Source: Streptomyces gilvus
GTDB taxonomy: Bacteria; Actinomycetota; Actinomycetes; Streptomycetales; Streptomycetaceae
DNA length: 64,000 nt
NCBI RefSeq assembly: GCF_022513565.1
Contig: NZ_JAKWBE010000009.1
Coordinates: 186,001 to 250,000 of the forward strand
Reading direction: 5' to 3'
The translations under genes and the position numbers were made by a program. Positions 15,901-23,345 of the stretch are shown piece after piece (the stretch's first letter is position 1; the number at the start of each line of letters is the position of its first letter). The notes under the pieces are model-generated. The model saw only the letters and a program-made list of their open reading frames with translations, searched no databases and was not told the DNA's origin.

Positions 15901-17468
15901 GCAGCGACGGCGTCGCCCGCGACCGGAAGCCCGGCTTCCACGACACCGGCCGTCACGGGCCCGCCGTCTGCGGAACCGGAGGCTGCGGCGAGCTGACCAC
16001 TTTCCGCGCCGGGCGCGGCACCGTCGGCGTCCACGGACGCCACGGCGGACCCGCCGAACACGACCTCGCCGTCCTGCCCGGAGTGCACGCCATGGGCGGG
16101 CGCGGCGCTCAGAGCAGACTGCGCGGCATCACCGGGCACGGCACCGTGCGCGGACTCGGCGCCATGGCCGGGGTCAGCGACCTGGCCGGATTCGGCGCCA
16201 TGGCCAGGCCCTGCGACCTGGCCGGCCTCCGCGCCATGGCCCGGCTCACCCTCGTTTCCGGGGGCAGCGTGCTCGAGGACACCGCCCTGCCCGGGCTCCT
16301 CAGCTTGGTCAAGCACACTGCCCTGCTCGAGCTGCGCGCCATGGCCGACCAGATCGCCCTGGCCGGACTGGACGCCTTGACCAGACACACCGCCGTGCCC
16401 GGGCCCTTCACCGTGACCGAGCACGCCGCCCTGCTCGGACTGGACGCCATGACCAGGCACACCGCCCTGCCCAGGCTCCGCACCATGACCGAGCACACTG
16501 CCCTGCTCGGGCTGCGCGCCATGGCCGACCAGATCGCCCTGCTCGGACTGGATGCCATGGCCGGGCACACCGCCCTGCTCCGGCTGCGCGCCATGGGCGA
16601 GTTCGCCGGCCTGCTGGCTCGGTTCGTTCTGGCCGCTCTCGGCATCGTGGTCGGCGGCGGCGCCCTGCGTGGCCTGGCTCAGCGGCTCACCTTGCTGGAT
16701 CGCAGCACCATGAGCGTTCCCCGCGCCAGGCACCGGCCGGCCGAGTTCCCCGCTGTGCCCCGTCGCCGCGGTCTCGGGTCCGGCCATGGCCTGGGCGGAC
16801 TCGCCCAGCGCATCGTACGCGGTCTCCTGTCCCTGGACGGCGGTCGCCTCGGTCGTGATGCGGGCCATCACCGCCTGTGCGGCGCCCAGCGGCTCCGTGG
16901 GGCGGCTCGGGGACGGAACAACCGTTTCCGCAGCCGGTGCCCCGGGGGCCGCCGAGGGCTGGGGCGGGGCGCCCCAGGGGACCGCGCCCTGCGGGGGTGC
17001 GTCGAGGTATTCGGGGCCGACCGTCGGCGGGCCGGGGTGGCGGACCGGGGCGCCCGCGGGGCCGCGGTCGGCGAGGGAGCGGACCGGGCTGGCGGAGGCG
17101 TCGGGGGTGGGCGGGCCGAGGTGCAGCGGGCGGCGCGGGGTGATCGGCGGGATCGGCACGGACGGGGCCGAGCGCGTCGGGGCCGGGTCGGGCAGGCGGA
17201 CGCCGCCGAGGTCGACCGAGCCGCTGTCGCGGCCCGCCGTCTCGTGCGGGCCCGGCTCGTGCACGGTCTCGACGACCGGCTCGGGCGCGGGCGGGGCGAC
17301 CTCGTTGCCCCAGGGGCTCTGCGCGCCCGGCAACAGCAACAGGTCTTCGTCCTCGGCGGTGGTCTCGGAGAGGTAGGTGTACGCACCGTGCGCGGGAACG
17401 CCCGGCTGTTCCACCATGCCTGCGTTCTCCGGCAGCCCCTCGCCCGGGACCTGGCCGGTGTCGGTCAT
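12945..17468 (-). CDS. cobT: BluB-CobT fusion with long disordered repeat-rich N-terminus
   Basis: 1507 residues from ATG 17468 (GAGGGG ribosome site). Residues 1 to about 935 are low-complexity Pro/Ala/Glu/Gln sequence with 12-residue repeats and a tandem 68-residue duplication. About 937-1150 is a nitroreductase-fold BluB domain (MRERRDIRNGF, PSVGHSQPWDFVV, VGWVSFFDE), which would make dimethylbenzimidazole from FMNH2. About 1165-1507 is CobT (PAGALGMLE, IFAGDHGVHAQGVTPWP, GEMGIANTTASAA, and LGEGTGA holding the likely catalytic Glu), which joins it to nicotinate mononucleotide. One chain thus has both steps of lower-ligand activation. The N-terminal tail has no recognisable domain. Confidence 0.88.
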   Translation of the reverse strand: MTDTGQVPGEGLPENAGMVEQPGVPAHGAYTYLSETTAEDEDLLLLPGAQSPWGNEVAPPAPEPVVETVHEPGPHETAGRDSGSVDLGGVRLPDPAPTRSAPSVPIPPITPRRPLHLGPPTPDASASPVRSLADRGPAGAPVRHPGPPTVGPEYLDAPPQGAVPWGAPPQPSAAPGAPAAETVVPSPSRPTEPLGAAQAVMARITTEATAVQGQETAYDALGESAQAMAGPETAATGHSGELGRPVPGAGNAHGAAIQQGEPLSQATQGAAADHDAESGQNEPSQQAGELAHGAQPEQGGVPGHGIQSEQGDLVGHGAQPEQGSVLGHGAEPGQGGVPGHGVQSEQGGVLGHGEGPGHGGVSGQGVQSGQGDLVGHGAQLEQGSVLDQAEEPGQGGVLEHAAPGNEGEPGHGAEAGQVAGPGHGAESGQVADPGHGAESAHGAVPGDAAQSALSAAPAHGVHSGQDGEVVFGGSAVASVDADGAAPGAESGQLAAASGSADGGPVTAGVVEAGLPVAGDAVAAGGDGAGTVPASEVVAEHAGTTAAVPEAEAAPLAEGDQHGGPADQTAPAAQTVAATGVEVGDDAGQLPEAVPVPVTESAENAQFPAPESEQVGGVGGPEAGDVSDAVEAIQAPEVMAPDAGQAADSADLAPAQPTDTAVPVPVTEPSEDAQFPAPESEQVGGVGGPEAGDVSDAVEAIQAPEVMAPDAGQAADSADLAPAQPTDTAVPAQGPDTAVTPEAPDNTPFPAAPHTSHPADGSPAPVEDADRQSAPSGEPTTPVAPQLVEAVSPVQDPAAPLQGPVLNTPEHHAPTSADPANAPQPVAVTNAPDTAASAAEEQPGPTAGPQAGQSLGQFVPVEGSVPTTPHLAPTPPHALTLPPEDAPEAVAPVPAPREADPELVQHADDLDTRAADQEESTAPVEEVRQSTGPAAPAYDDAEREAVLKVMRERRDIRNGFRADPIPHEVLLRVLEAAHTAPSVGHSQPWDFVVIRSADTRRSMHELAMRQRDAYAKSLPKGRAKQFKELKIEAILDTPVNIVVTADPTRGGRHTLGRHTQPQMAPYSAALAVENLWLAARAEGLGVGWVSFFDEREMVRALGLPEHLEVIAYLCVGYVDEFPDEPELMQAGWSKRRPLSWVVHEETYGRRALPGEEPHDLLSETVAQIRPLDAKALGEAWERQKRMTKPAGALGMLEIISAQLSGLSRQCPPPIPEPAAVAIFAGDHGVHAQGVTPWPQEVTAQMVANFLGGGAVCNAFAGQVGAEVCVVDVGVAADLPATPGLLPRKVRAGTSDMTTGPAMTREEAKQAIEVGIETARDLVAAGNKALLTGEMGIANTTASAALISVFTDTDPAEVTGRGTGINDETLARKTEVVRRAIEFHQPDPADPIGVLAAIGGFEHAAMVGLLLGGASLRTPVILDGVSAGAAALVARAIAPEVLAACIAGHRSAEPGHVAALNKLGLRPLVDLDLRLGEGTGALLALPLVQSTARAMHEVATFDSAGVTEK
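15282..15689 (-). repeat. 204-bp tandem duplication inside cobT
   Basis: Copies 15282-15485 and 15486-15689 have an exact 204-bp period (68 codons, frame kept). Most differences are synonymous, with a short nonsynonymous cluster at one edge (PSEDAQ versus SAENAQ). Part of the boundary sequence begins a third time at 15690. The repeated peptide includes EQVGGVGGPEAGDVSDA and QAPEVMAPDAGQAADSA. Confidence 0.9.
16100..16592 (-). repeat. 12-residue (36-bp) repeat array inside cobT
   Basis: About nine units of the pattern GHGAQPEQGGVP (variants GHGIQSEQGDLV, GHGAEPGQGGVP, GQGVQSGQGDLV and so on) lie between about 16269 and 16592. Three or four more divergent units (GHGAESGQVADP type) continue to about 16100. 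All are in frame, so they lengthen the disordered tail without breaking the gene. Confidence 0.85.
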
Positions 17469-17858
17469 GCGTACCCCTCGCCCATCGGTTAGTGCTTCTC
17501 GGTCCAGCCACCGGGAACGGCGCACCGACCGCCCCCGCAGTGAAGAACGAGCGTGCGTGCCCAGCGGCACGAACGACCCGCCCGTAAAAGGCGACAAAGC
17601 CATTCGGTGGCATTGTCCCGGTCGTTCCGCCGTCGCGACAGCTTGATCCGCGACGGTCCGCTGTGGACTGCGCCACGTTGCGCGTCCTCCGGTTTCGACG
17701 TACCACACCCACCCCAAAAGGGGCGCGTTTTCCGGACATTGGCGAACGAAACGCCGGGCCACCCGGTGCGGTACAACGGTCGGCCAGCCTACCGCGAGCG
17801 GTACGACGAGCGGATCACCGGGAGGGAAGAAAACAGGATCACTGGGACGGCGGCGGAA
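17469..17858. other. cobL-cobT intergenic region / cobT 5' leader
   Basis: 390 bases between the cobL stop and the cobT ATG on the minus strand. The cobT frame stays open upstream but loses family character and a better ribosome site than the one at 17468. I looked for a B12 box (AGCCAGGAGACC-like) on the minus strand and did not see one. Apart from a short CCCCAAAAGGGG hairpin near 17712, nothing stands out. Confidence 0.5.
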
Positions 17859-19070
17859 TCACGGGGTGCGCTCCGGGAGCGCGCCGCTGAGCAGGAACGC
17901 GACGCTCCGCTCCGTCTCCGTCCAGGCCCTGGTGTCGAGTTCGACGGACTGCAGCAGGGCGCACTCGACCCGGTAGCCGTGCTCGGTGAGGTCCCGGCCG
18001 ACGAGTTCGGCCTCGTCGCGGGTGGCCGCGTGGGTGACGACGCGCTGCGGCCGTCGGTCGGCGACCGCGGAGACCACGGCCGCTCCCCCGCCGCCGACGC
18101 GCACGACGTCGGGCTCGGGGAGGTTCTCCAGTACGTGCGGGGCGGTGCCCTGCACGACCTGGAGCTGGAGTCCGAAGGCGCGCGCGTTGGCCTCGGTCCG
18201 TTCGCAGGCTCGCGGGTCGTGGTCGACGGCGATGACGGCGGCCCCGGCGCGGGCGGCCTCGGTGGCGAACGCGCCGCTGCCGCAGCCGATGTCCCAGACG
18301 AGGTCGCCGACGCGCGGGCCGAGCCGGGCGAGTTGGGCGGCGCGCAGCGGTTCCAGTTCGCCCTCGCCCATGAGACCGCCGTAGGCCTCGGCGGGCAGCG
18401 TCCAGCCGCGCGGGGCGGCGGCGGGGTCGCGGCCGGCGATCCAGCCGCCGCCGTCCGCGGCGCCGGCGGTGCCGCCGACGACGATGACGACGTTCGGGTC
18501 GCGCCAGGTGTGGTCGGCGGCCTTGTCGGAGGTGACGACGGTGACCTGTTCGCGTTCGGTACCGAGTTCCTCGCAGATGACGAAGGTGCGGTGCACGCCC
18601 TCCATCAGCAGGCCGAGTTCGGCGGGGCCGGCGCCGGGTGAGGTGAGGACGGCGACCTTGGTGTGGGCGCGGCACACGTTCACCGCGCGTCGCAGGGTGC
18701 GGCGGTGGGCGACGACCACGTGTGCGTCGTCCCAGGGCATGCCGGCGCGGGCGAAGGCGGCGGCGACGGAGGAGACGGCGGGGACGACCTCGACCTCGAG
18801 GCCGAACTCGGGTGCGCGCAGGGTGCGTACGACGCCGAAGAAGCCGGGGTCGCCGTCCGCGATGACGACCGCGGTGCCGCGGTGGCGGGCGATGCGGCGG
18901 GCGGCGAGGGCGACACTGCCGAGCCGGATGCGCTCGGCGCGGGGCGGTACCTCGGGCAGCGCCAGATGGTGGGCGGCACCGGCCACCAGGGTCGCGGCGC
19001 CCAGGGCGGAGCGTGCCGCGGCGGTCAGCGGCGATCCGTCCCAGCCGATCACCGTGACGCGGTCGGCCAT
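17859..19070 (-). CDS. cobL: precorrin-6B C5,15-methyltransferase (decarboxylating)
   Basis: 403 residues, ATG with TGGAG ribosome site. The N-terminal domain is a tetrapyrrole methylase of the CbiE type (VTVIGWDGSPL, VVIADGDPGFFG, VEVVPAVSSVAAAFARAGMPWDDA). The C-terminal domain is a Rossmann methyltransferase of the CbiT type (GDLVWDIGCGSGAFATEAAR, AVDHDPRACERTEANA, GGGGAAVV). Together they methylate C5 and C15 and remove the acetate carboxyl of precorrin-6B. It sits upstream of BluB-CobT in the same direction, supporting a cobalamin gene group. Confidence 0.9.
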   Translation of the reverse strand: MADRVTVIGWDGSPLTAAARSALGAATLVAGAAHHLALPEVPPRAERIRLGSVALAARRIARHRGTAVVIADGDPGFFGVVRTLRAPEFGLEVEVVPAVSSVAAAFARAGMPWDDAHVVVAHRRTLRRAVNVCRAHTKVAVLTSPGAGPAELGLLMEGVHRTFVICEELGTEREQVTVVTSDKAADHTWRDPNVVIVVGGTAGAADGGGWIAGRDPAAAPRGWTLPAEAYGGLMGEGELEPLRAAQLARLGPRVGDLVWDIGCGSGAFATEAARAGAAVIAVDHDPRACERTEANARAFGLQLQVVQGTAPHVLENLPEPDVVRVGGGGAAVVSAVADRRPQRVVTHAATRDEAELVGRDLTEHGYRVECALLQSVELDTRAWTETERSVAFLLSGALPERTP

Positions 19071-19138
19071 AGTCGTCGGTCTCCAGGGGGTTTGCGCAGG
19101 TCGGGCTCCGTGAGGGTACCTCTCGGTGCCCCGAGGGT

Positions 19139-19777
19139 TCAGTTCCAGTCGGTGAAGGAGGTGAAACCACCGGTGTCGGCCAGTTGTTCGCTGACTCCGG
19201 CGAGGTCCTCCGGCAGCAGGCTCCAGACGATGACGTCGGTGCGTACGTCGGCCCAGTCGCCGTCGCCGGTCCTGGCACGGGCTATCCAGGCGTTGCGCAG
19301 GATGCCCTCGCTGATGCAGCCGATCTTCTGGGCCACCTGCTGGGAGGCGGTGTTGTCGGCGGCGGTGCGCAGTTCGAGGCGCTCGAACTTCTGGTCCTGG
19401 AAGAGCCACTGGGCGGTGACGAGCGCCGCTTCCGAGGCGTAGCCCTCGCCGCGGGCCCAGGGCGCGATGACGTAGGCGATCTCGCTGGAGCGGACGCGCC
19501 AGTCCGTGTTCTGCAGGTGCACGATGCCGACGAGGCGCTGGGTGAGGAACTCCGTCACCGCGAAGACGATGCCACGGCCCTCGGTCCGTTCGGCCGGGGC
19601 GAGTCGGGTGGCCCAGCGGCGGGCGTCGGCCTCGGTGTAGGGGTGCGGGGCGGAGGTCCAGGCGACGACCTGCTCGTCGTTCATCATCTCGACCAGCGCG
19701 GACGTGTCGTCCTCGTCGAAGGGACGCAGCACCAACCGCTCCGTGCTGATGGAGATGTTGGGGAAGGTGCTCGCCAT
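19139..19777 (-). CDS. GNAT N-acetyltransferase (RimJ/RimL type)
   Basis: 212 residues, ATG 19777 with GGAG six bases upstream. It opens STERLVLRPFDEDDTSALVEMMND, the usual RimJ/RimL-like start. The acetyl-CoA site is in YVIAPWARGEGYASEAALVTAQWLF, followed by RLELRTAADNTASQQVAQKIGC. It probably acetylates a protein N-terminus or small amine; the substrate is unknown. Its stop lies 68 bases before the cobL start on the same strand, but no functional link is evident. Confidence 0.85.
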   Translation of the reverse strand: MASTFPNISISTERLVLRPFDEDDTSALVEMMNDEQVVAWTSAPHPYTEADARRWATRLAPAERTEGRGIVFAVTEFLTQRLVGIVHLQNTDWRVRSSEIAYVIAPWARGEGYASEAALVTAQWLFQDQKFERLELRTAADNTASQQVAQKIGCISEGILRNAWIARARTGDGDWADVRTDVIVWSLLPEDLAGVSEQLADTGGFTSFTDWN

Positions 19778-19856
19778 GCGCCGCTCCGTAACCTCTGGAA
19801 AATGTTCAGGGCCTGCTGAACTGCCCAGCATGCAGCATGAGCCCCCGGAACCGCAC

Positions 19857-19893
19857 CACGGGGTCCACTGCACGTAAGCGAGTGGACCCCGTG
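19857..19893. terminator. terminator downstream of metQ
   Basis: A perfect 13-bp stem (CACGGGGTCCACT at 19857-19869 pairing with 19881-19893) has an 11-nt loop. It lies 50 bases past the metQ stop, closing the metNIQ operon. Confidence 0.75.
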
Positions 19894-19942
19894 CGTGCCG
19901 ATACGCCGTATACGTGCCGTCGGCGGCGGAGAACGCCCCGGC

Positions 19943-20779
19943 TCAGAAGGAGGGGATGACCGAGCCCTGGTACTTGTCCTCGATGAACTTCTTCACCTCG
20001 GGCGAGGTGAGCAGCTTCGCGAGCTTCTTCACGCGCGGGTCCTTCTCGTTGCCCTTCTTCACCGCGAGGAAGTTGCCGTACGGGCTGTTCTTCGCGGACT
20101 CCAGGACGAGCGCGTCCTTGGCGGGCTTGATGCCCGCGGAGATGGCGTAGTTGCCGTTGACGACGGCGGCGTCCACGTCGTCCAGGGAGCGCGCGGTCTG
20201 GGCCGCCTCGACCTCCTTGAACTCGAGGTTCCTGGGGTTCTTGGAGATGTCCTGCGGGGTCGCCTCGTTGCCGGCGCCGTCCTTGAGCGTGATGAGGCCG
20301 TTCGCGGCGAGCAGCTTGAGGGCGCGCGCCTCGTTGACCGCGTCGTTCGGGACGGCGATCGTCGCGCCGCTCTTGAGGGCGTCGGCCTTCTTGACCTTGT
20401 GGGAGTAGAGGCCGAGCGGCTCCAGGTGCACCGTGACGACGGGCACGATGTGGGTGCCGCGCTTGGCGTTGAAGTCGTCGAGGTAGGGCTGGTTCTGGAA
20501 GTAGTTGGCGTCGACCGAGCCGTCCTCGGTGGCGGTGTTCGGGACGATGTAGTCCTGGAACTCCTTGACCTCCAGGTCGAGTCCGGCCTTCTTCGCCAGG
20601 TTGTCCTTCACGTAGTTCAGGATCTCGGCGTGCGGGGTGGGGCTCGCGGCGACGACCAGCGGTCCGCTGTAGTCGGAGGAGCTCGATGCCGAGTCCGAGC
20701 CCGAGCCGCAGGCGGTGAGCCCGAAGGTGAGGGCTCCGGCGGCGAGGACGGCGGTGCTGAACTTTGCGGTGTTACGCAC
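19943..20779 (-). CDS. metQ: methionine ABC transporter substrate-binding lipoprotein
   Basis: 278 residues from GTG 20779 (GGAAAGG upstream). The lipoprotein signal has lipobox LTAC with the modified Cys at residue 24. The NlpA/MetQ fold follows: LVVAASPTPHAEIL, VKEFQDYIVPN, DANYFQNQPYLDDF, LEPLGLYSHKVK, IAVPNDAVNEARALKLL. It captures D/L-methionine outside the membrane for MetNI. Third gene of metN-metI-metQ, 77 bases after metI. The family also includes some non-methionine members, but the NIL domain in MetN supports methionine. Confidence 0.92.
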   Translation of the reverse strand: MRNTAKFSTAVLAAGALTFGLTACGSGSDSASSSSDYSGPLVVAASPTPHAEILNYVKDNLAKKAGLDLEVKEFQDYIVPNTATEDGSVDANYFQNQPYLDDFNAKRGTHIVPVVTVHLEPLGLYSHKVKKADALKSGATIAVPNDAVNEARALKLLAANGLITLKDGAGNEATPQDISKNPRNLEFKEVEAAQTARSLDDVDAAVVNGNYAISAGIKPAKDALVLESAKNSPYGNFLAVKKGNEKDPRVKKLAKLLTSPEVKKFIEDKYQGSVIPSF

Positions 20780-20856
20780 GAAAAGTGCCTTTCCTTTTGG
20801 GTGCAGCGACCCCGCGGTCGGTGGTGCGGGGAGTCTGAGAGGGGCGCCGTGAGCGC

Positions 20857-21594
20857 TTACGCGACCTTGCCGACGTCGGCCGCGGCCTGCTCCTCGGCCT
20901 TCAGCAGCCGCAGCTTCGGCGCGGGTCCGGAGCGTCCGCCCCGGGAGTGCAGCGAGCGGGCCGCGAAGTCGCCGGCGAACTGGATGAGCGAGATGACCAC
21001 GGCGAGGATGGCCACGGTGATCCACATCAGCTGGGTCTCGAAGCGCTGGTAGCCGTAGCGGATGGCGATGTCGCCGAGTCCGCCGGCGCCGACGGTGCCG
21101 GCCATGGCGGAGTAGCCGACGAGGGCGACGATCGTGGTGGTGGTGCCGGCGATCAGCGAGGGCAGGGCCTCCGGTACGAGGACCGTGCGCACGATCGTCC
21201 AGGTGTTGCCGCCCATCGACTGCACGGCCTCGACGAGCCCGCCGTCCACTTCGCGGACAGCCGTCTCGACCAGGCGGGCGAAGAAGGGGATGGCGCCGAT
21301 GGCGAGCGGCACGATGGCGGCCTCGCGGCCGATGGTCGTGCCGGTGATCCAGCGGGTGAAGGTCATCAGCGCGACCATGAGGATGATGAACGGCATCGAG
21401 CGGGCGATGTTCACGACCTGCCCGATGACCTTGTTGGCAAGGACGTTCTGCAGCAGTCCGCCCCGGTCGGTGAGGACGAGCAGGATGCCGAGCGGAAGCC
21501 CGCCGACGACGGCGATCAGGGTGGACCAGCCGACCATGTAGAGGGTGTCCCAACACGCCTGGGACAGCAGGGGCTGCATCTCGGTCCAGGTCAC
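20857..21594 (-). CDS. metI: methionine ABC transporter permease
   Basis: 245 residues with about five transmembrane helices and the EAA loop ESMGGN-type segment EAVQSMGGNTWTIVRTVLVPEALPSL that contacts the ATPase. TMVGWSTLIAVVGGLPLG and YSAMAGTVGAGGLGDIAIRYGYQRF are typical of MetI. The GTG start overlaps the metN stop (GTGA), so it is translationally coupled. The C-terminal tail is long and charged (about 30 residues, KLRLLKAEEQAAAD). Confidence 0.92.
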   Translation of the reverse strand: MTWTEMQPLLSQACWDTLYMVGWSTLIAVVGGLPLGILLVLTDRGGLLQNVLANKVIGQVVNIARSMPFIILMVALMTFTRWITGTTIGREAAIVPLAIGAIPFFARLVETAVREVDGGLVEAVQSMGGNTWTIVRTVLVPEALPSLIAGTTTTIVALVGYSAMAGTVGAGGLGDIAIRYGYQRFETQLMWITVAILAVVISLIQFAGDFAARSLHSRGGRSGPAPKLRLLKAEEQAAADVGKVA

Positions 21595-22622
21595 CTGGCA
21601 CCTTCCTTCACCAGCTGGGGTCCGCTCACGACGTCGATCTGCAGGCCCTGTTCGCGCAGGAAGCCGATCGGCACGACGTTGTCCTCGTAGCGGCCGGGCA
21701 GTTCGATGCGCATCCGGCCGACCTGGAGGCCGCCGACGGTGTCGATGGCGGCGCCGAGGATCGATATGTCGATGTTGTAGGTGCGCGAGAGCTGGGAGAT
21801 GACGGGCTGTGTGGCGGCCTCGCCCTGGAAGGTGACGTCGACGACCGTGCGGTCCTCGCCGGTGGCGTCGCCGCCGACCGGGAAGAGCGCGGAGGCCAGC
21901 TCGGAGCCGGGGGTGGCGAGGAGTTCGCCGACCGTGCCGGACTCGACGATGCGGCCGTTCTCCATCAGCGCGGCCGAGTCGCAGACCGACTTCACGACGT
22001 CCATCTCGTGGGTGATGAGCAGGACGGTGAGGCCCAGCTGCCGGTTGAGGTCGCGCAGCAGCTGGAGGATGGAGCGGGTGGTCTCCGGGTCGAGAGCGCT
22101 GGTGGCCTCGTCGGACAGCAGCACCTTGGGGTCGCCGGCCAGGGCGCGGGCGATGCCGACGCGCTGCTTCTGGCCGCCGGAGAGCTGGGCGGGGTAGGCG
22201 CTCGCCTTGTCGGCGAGGCCGACGAGGTCCAGCAGTTCCAGCGCCTTGCGCGAGCGCTCCCGGCCGGAGGTGCCGAGGATCTCCAGCGGCAGTTCGACGT
22301 TGTCCTGGACGGTGCGCGAGGACAGCAGGTTGAAGTGCTGGAAGACCATGCCGATACGGCTGCGCGCCCGCCGCAGCTCCTTGCCGGCCCGGGGCCCGCG
22401 TCCCGCGAGGGCGGTGAGGTCCTGGCCGGCGACGGTGACCGTCCCGGAGGTGGGGCGTTCCAGCAGGTTGACGCAGCGGATGAGCGAGGACTTGCCGGCG
22501 CCGGACTGGCCGATGACGCCGTACACCTCGCCTTCGCGGACGTGCAGGTCGACGCCGTCCAGGGCGGTGACCTCACGGCCGCGTGAGCGGTAGACCTTGG
22601 TCAGGCCTGAAGTCGTGATCAC
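21591..22622 (-). CDS. metN: methionine ABC transporter ATP-binding protein
   Basis: 343 residues. ABC domain: Walker A GQSGAGKS (residues 38-45), Q-loop FQHFNLL, signature LSGGQKQR, Walker B VLLSDEATSALDP, switch His in LLITHEMD. The C-terminal NIL domain (about 265-340) is the methionine-sensing regulatory domain that gives trans-inhibition. GTG start 22622 with a modest GGAAAA ribosome site. A 160-base leader upstream carries a Cys-rich short ORF, suggesting attenuation control. Confidence 0.93.
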   Translation of the reverse strand: MITTSGLTKVYRSRGREVTALDGVDLHVREGEVYGVIGQSGAGKSSLIRCVNLLERPTSGTVTVAGQDLTALAGRGPRAGKELRRARSRIGMVFQHFNLLSSRTVQDNVELPLEILGTSGRERSRKALELLDLVGLADKASAYPAQLSGGQKQRVGIARALAGDPKVLLSDEATSALDPETTRSILQLLRDLNRQLGLTVLLITHEMDVVKSVCDSAALMENGRIVESGTVGELLATPGSELASALFPVGGDATGEDRTVVDVTFQGEAATQPVISQLSRTYNIDISILGAAIDTVGGLQVGRMRIELPGRYEDNVVPIGFLREQGLQIDVVSGPQLVKEGAR

Positions 22623-22783
22623 TGGGGTTTTCCGTCACTGTCGAGTACGCGGGCGTGGGTGTGCCCGGGTACGGGAGGAAAGTCGTGCGCGGGGCGGGTC
22701 GGTCACATGCGTGGCTCACGACGCACGGACATGCCGCGGCGGCTCGCTTCGGGGCGCGAGACTCGGGGTGGTGCGGGGGCCCT

Positions 22784-22870
22784 CTAGAAGGCGCACATTC
22801 GACACAGACAACGAGCACCGGGCGTCAGGGTCGCCTCGGTCGCAAGGATGCGGCAGCTCGTCGTGGTCAT
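22784..22870 (-). CDS. putative Cys-rich leader peptide upstream of metNIQ
   Basis: A 28-codon ORF starts at ATG 22870 (MTTTSCRILATEATLTPG, then ARCLCRMCAF) and stops with TAG. Three cysteines and a methionine sit in the last eight codons, and there is no Shine-Dalgarno. It ends 161 bases before the metN start, on the same strand. Actinobacteria are known to use leaderless poly-Cys upstream ORFs for cysteine-responsive attenuation of sulfur genes. The position and composition fit that class; function here is inferred. Confidence 0.6.
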   Translation of the reverse strand: MTTTSCRILATEATLTPGARCLCRMCAF

Positions 22871-22874
22871 GCGA

Positions 22875-22904
22875 TCAGTAAAGCAGACGTATGGGAGCGA
22901 CCAA
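22875..22904 (-). promoter_or_regulatory. possible promoter of the leader ORF / metNIQ
   Basis: On the minus strand, TTGGTC (22899-22904) and TACTGA (22875-22880) are spaced 18 bp. The -10-like box ends 4 bases before the leader ATG, so the transcript could begin at or very near that ATG. The match is imperfect. Confidence 0.35.
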
Positions 22905-22911
22905 GAACGTG

Positions 22912-22940
22912 CTGTCCACATGACGGACAGTGCTGGACAG
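22912..22940. promoter_or_regulatory. CTGTCC / GGACAG repeat set
   Basis: CTGTCC (22912-22917) is an inverted repeat of GGACAG (22925-22930), and GGACAG recurs at 22935-22940, ten bases on. The set lies between the divergent met leader and the membrane-protein gene at 22985, so it could be an operator. Confidence 0.35.
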
Positions 22941-22984
22941 GGGTCGGCGGCGACGGACCATTTCCGCCGTAATAAGGTCACGAC

Positions 22985-23344
22985 ATGCTCACCGTCCTGA
23001 CCCTGGTGACCGGGGTCGCCGCGCTGCTGCTCGCCGCCTGGTGCGGCTGGGCCGCCTACCGGGACCAGCCGACCAAGGACTGGCACTTCATCGGCATGGC
23101 CGTGGTGTCGCTGCTGGCCGTGGTGCAGCTGGTGGTAGGGATCGTGCTGCTGGCGCGCGGCGAGAAGCCGGAGCAGGGAACGACGATCTTCGTGGCGTAT
23201 CTGCTGGGCGCCTTCGCGTGCGTTCCGGCGGCGGGCTTCATGTCGCTCGCGGAGCGCACCCGCTGGGGCTCGGTGACGGTGGCCGCCGGCGGTGTGGTGC
23301 TGGCCGTGCTCGAGGTGCGGCTCTATGACATCTGGGGAGGCTGA
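22985..23344 (+). CDS. integral membrane protein, four helices (119 aa)
   Basis: Four hydrophobic stretches span the protein (TLVTGVAALLLAAWCGWAA, FIGMAVVSLLAVVQLVVGIV, FVAYLLGAFACVPAAGFM, VTVAAGGVVLAVLEVRLYD). ATG 22985 has TAAGG nearby. The next gene starts one base after its stop, so the two are an operon. No family function is known; DUF-type small membrane proteins like this are common in actinobacteria. Confidence 0.75.
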   Translation: MLTVLTLVTGVAALLLAAWCGWAAYRDQPTKDWHFIGMAVVSLLAVVQLVVGIVLLARGEKPEQGTTIFVAYLLGAFACVPAAGFMSLAERTRWGSVTVAAGGVVLAVLEVRLYDIWGG

Positions 23345-23345
23345 G

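Noticed and set aside
11529..17492. A 1987-codon open frame on the plus strand, antisense to cobA and cobT
   Set aside because: Its codons mirror the GC-biased cobA/cobT frames, no ribosome site or family motif is present, and the peptide is Arg/Gly-rich nonsense. Long stop-free antisense frames are normal in DNA this GC-rich.
17469..17762. 98-codon upstream extension of cobT
   Set aside because: Family-like composition and the GAGGGG ribosome site both favour ATG 17468; upstream codons look like untranslated leader.
19071..19138. CTGGAGACCGAC just before cobL resembles part of a B12 box
   Set aside because: It is the ribosome site region, and only 68 bases separate cobL from the previous stop, too little for a cobalamin riboswitch. 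No other riboswitch element is visible.
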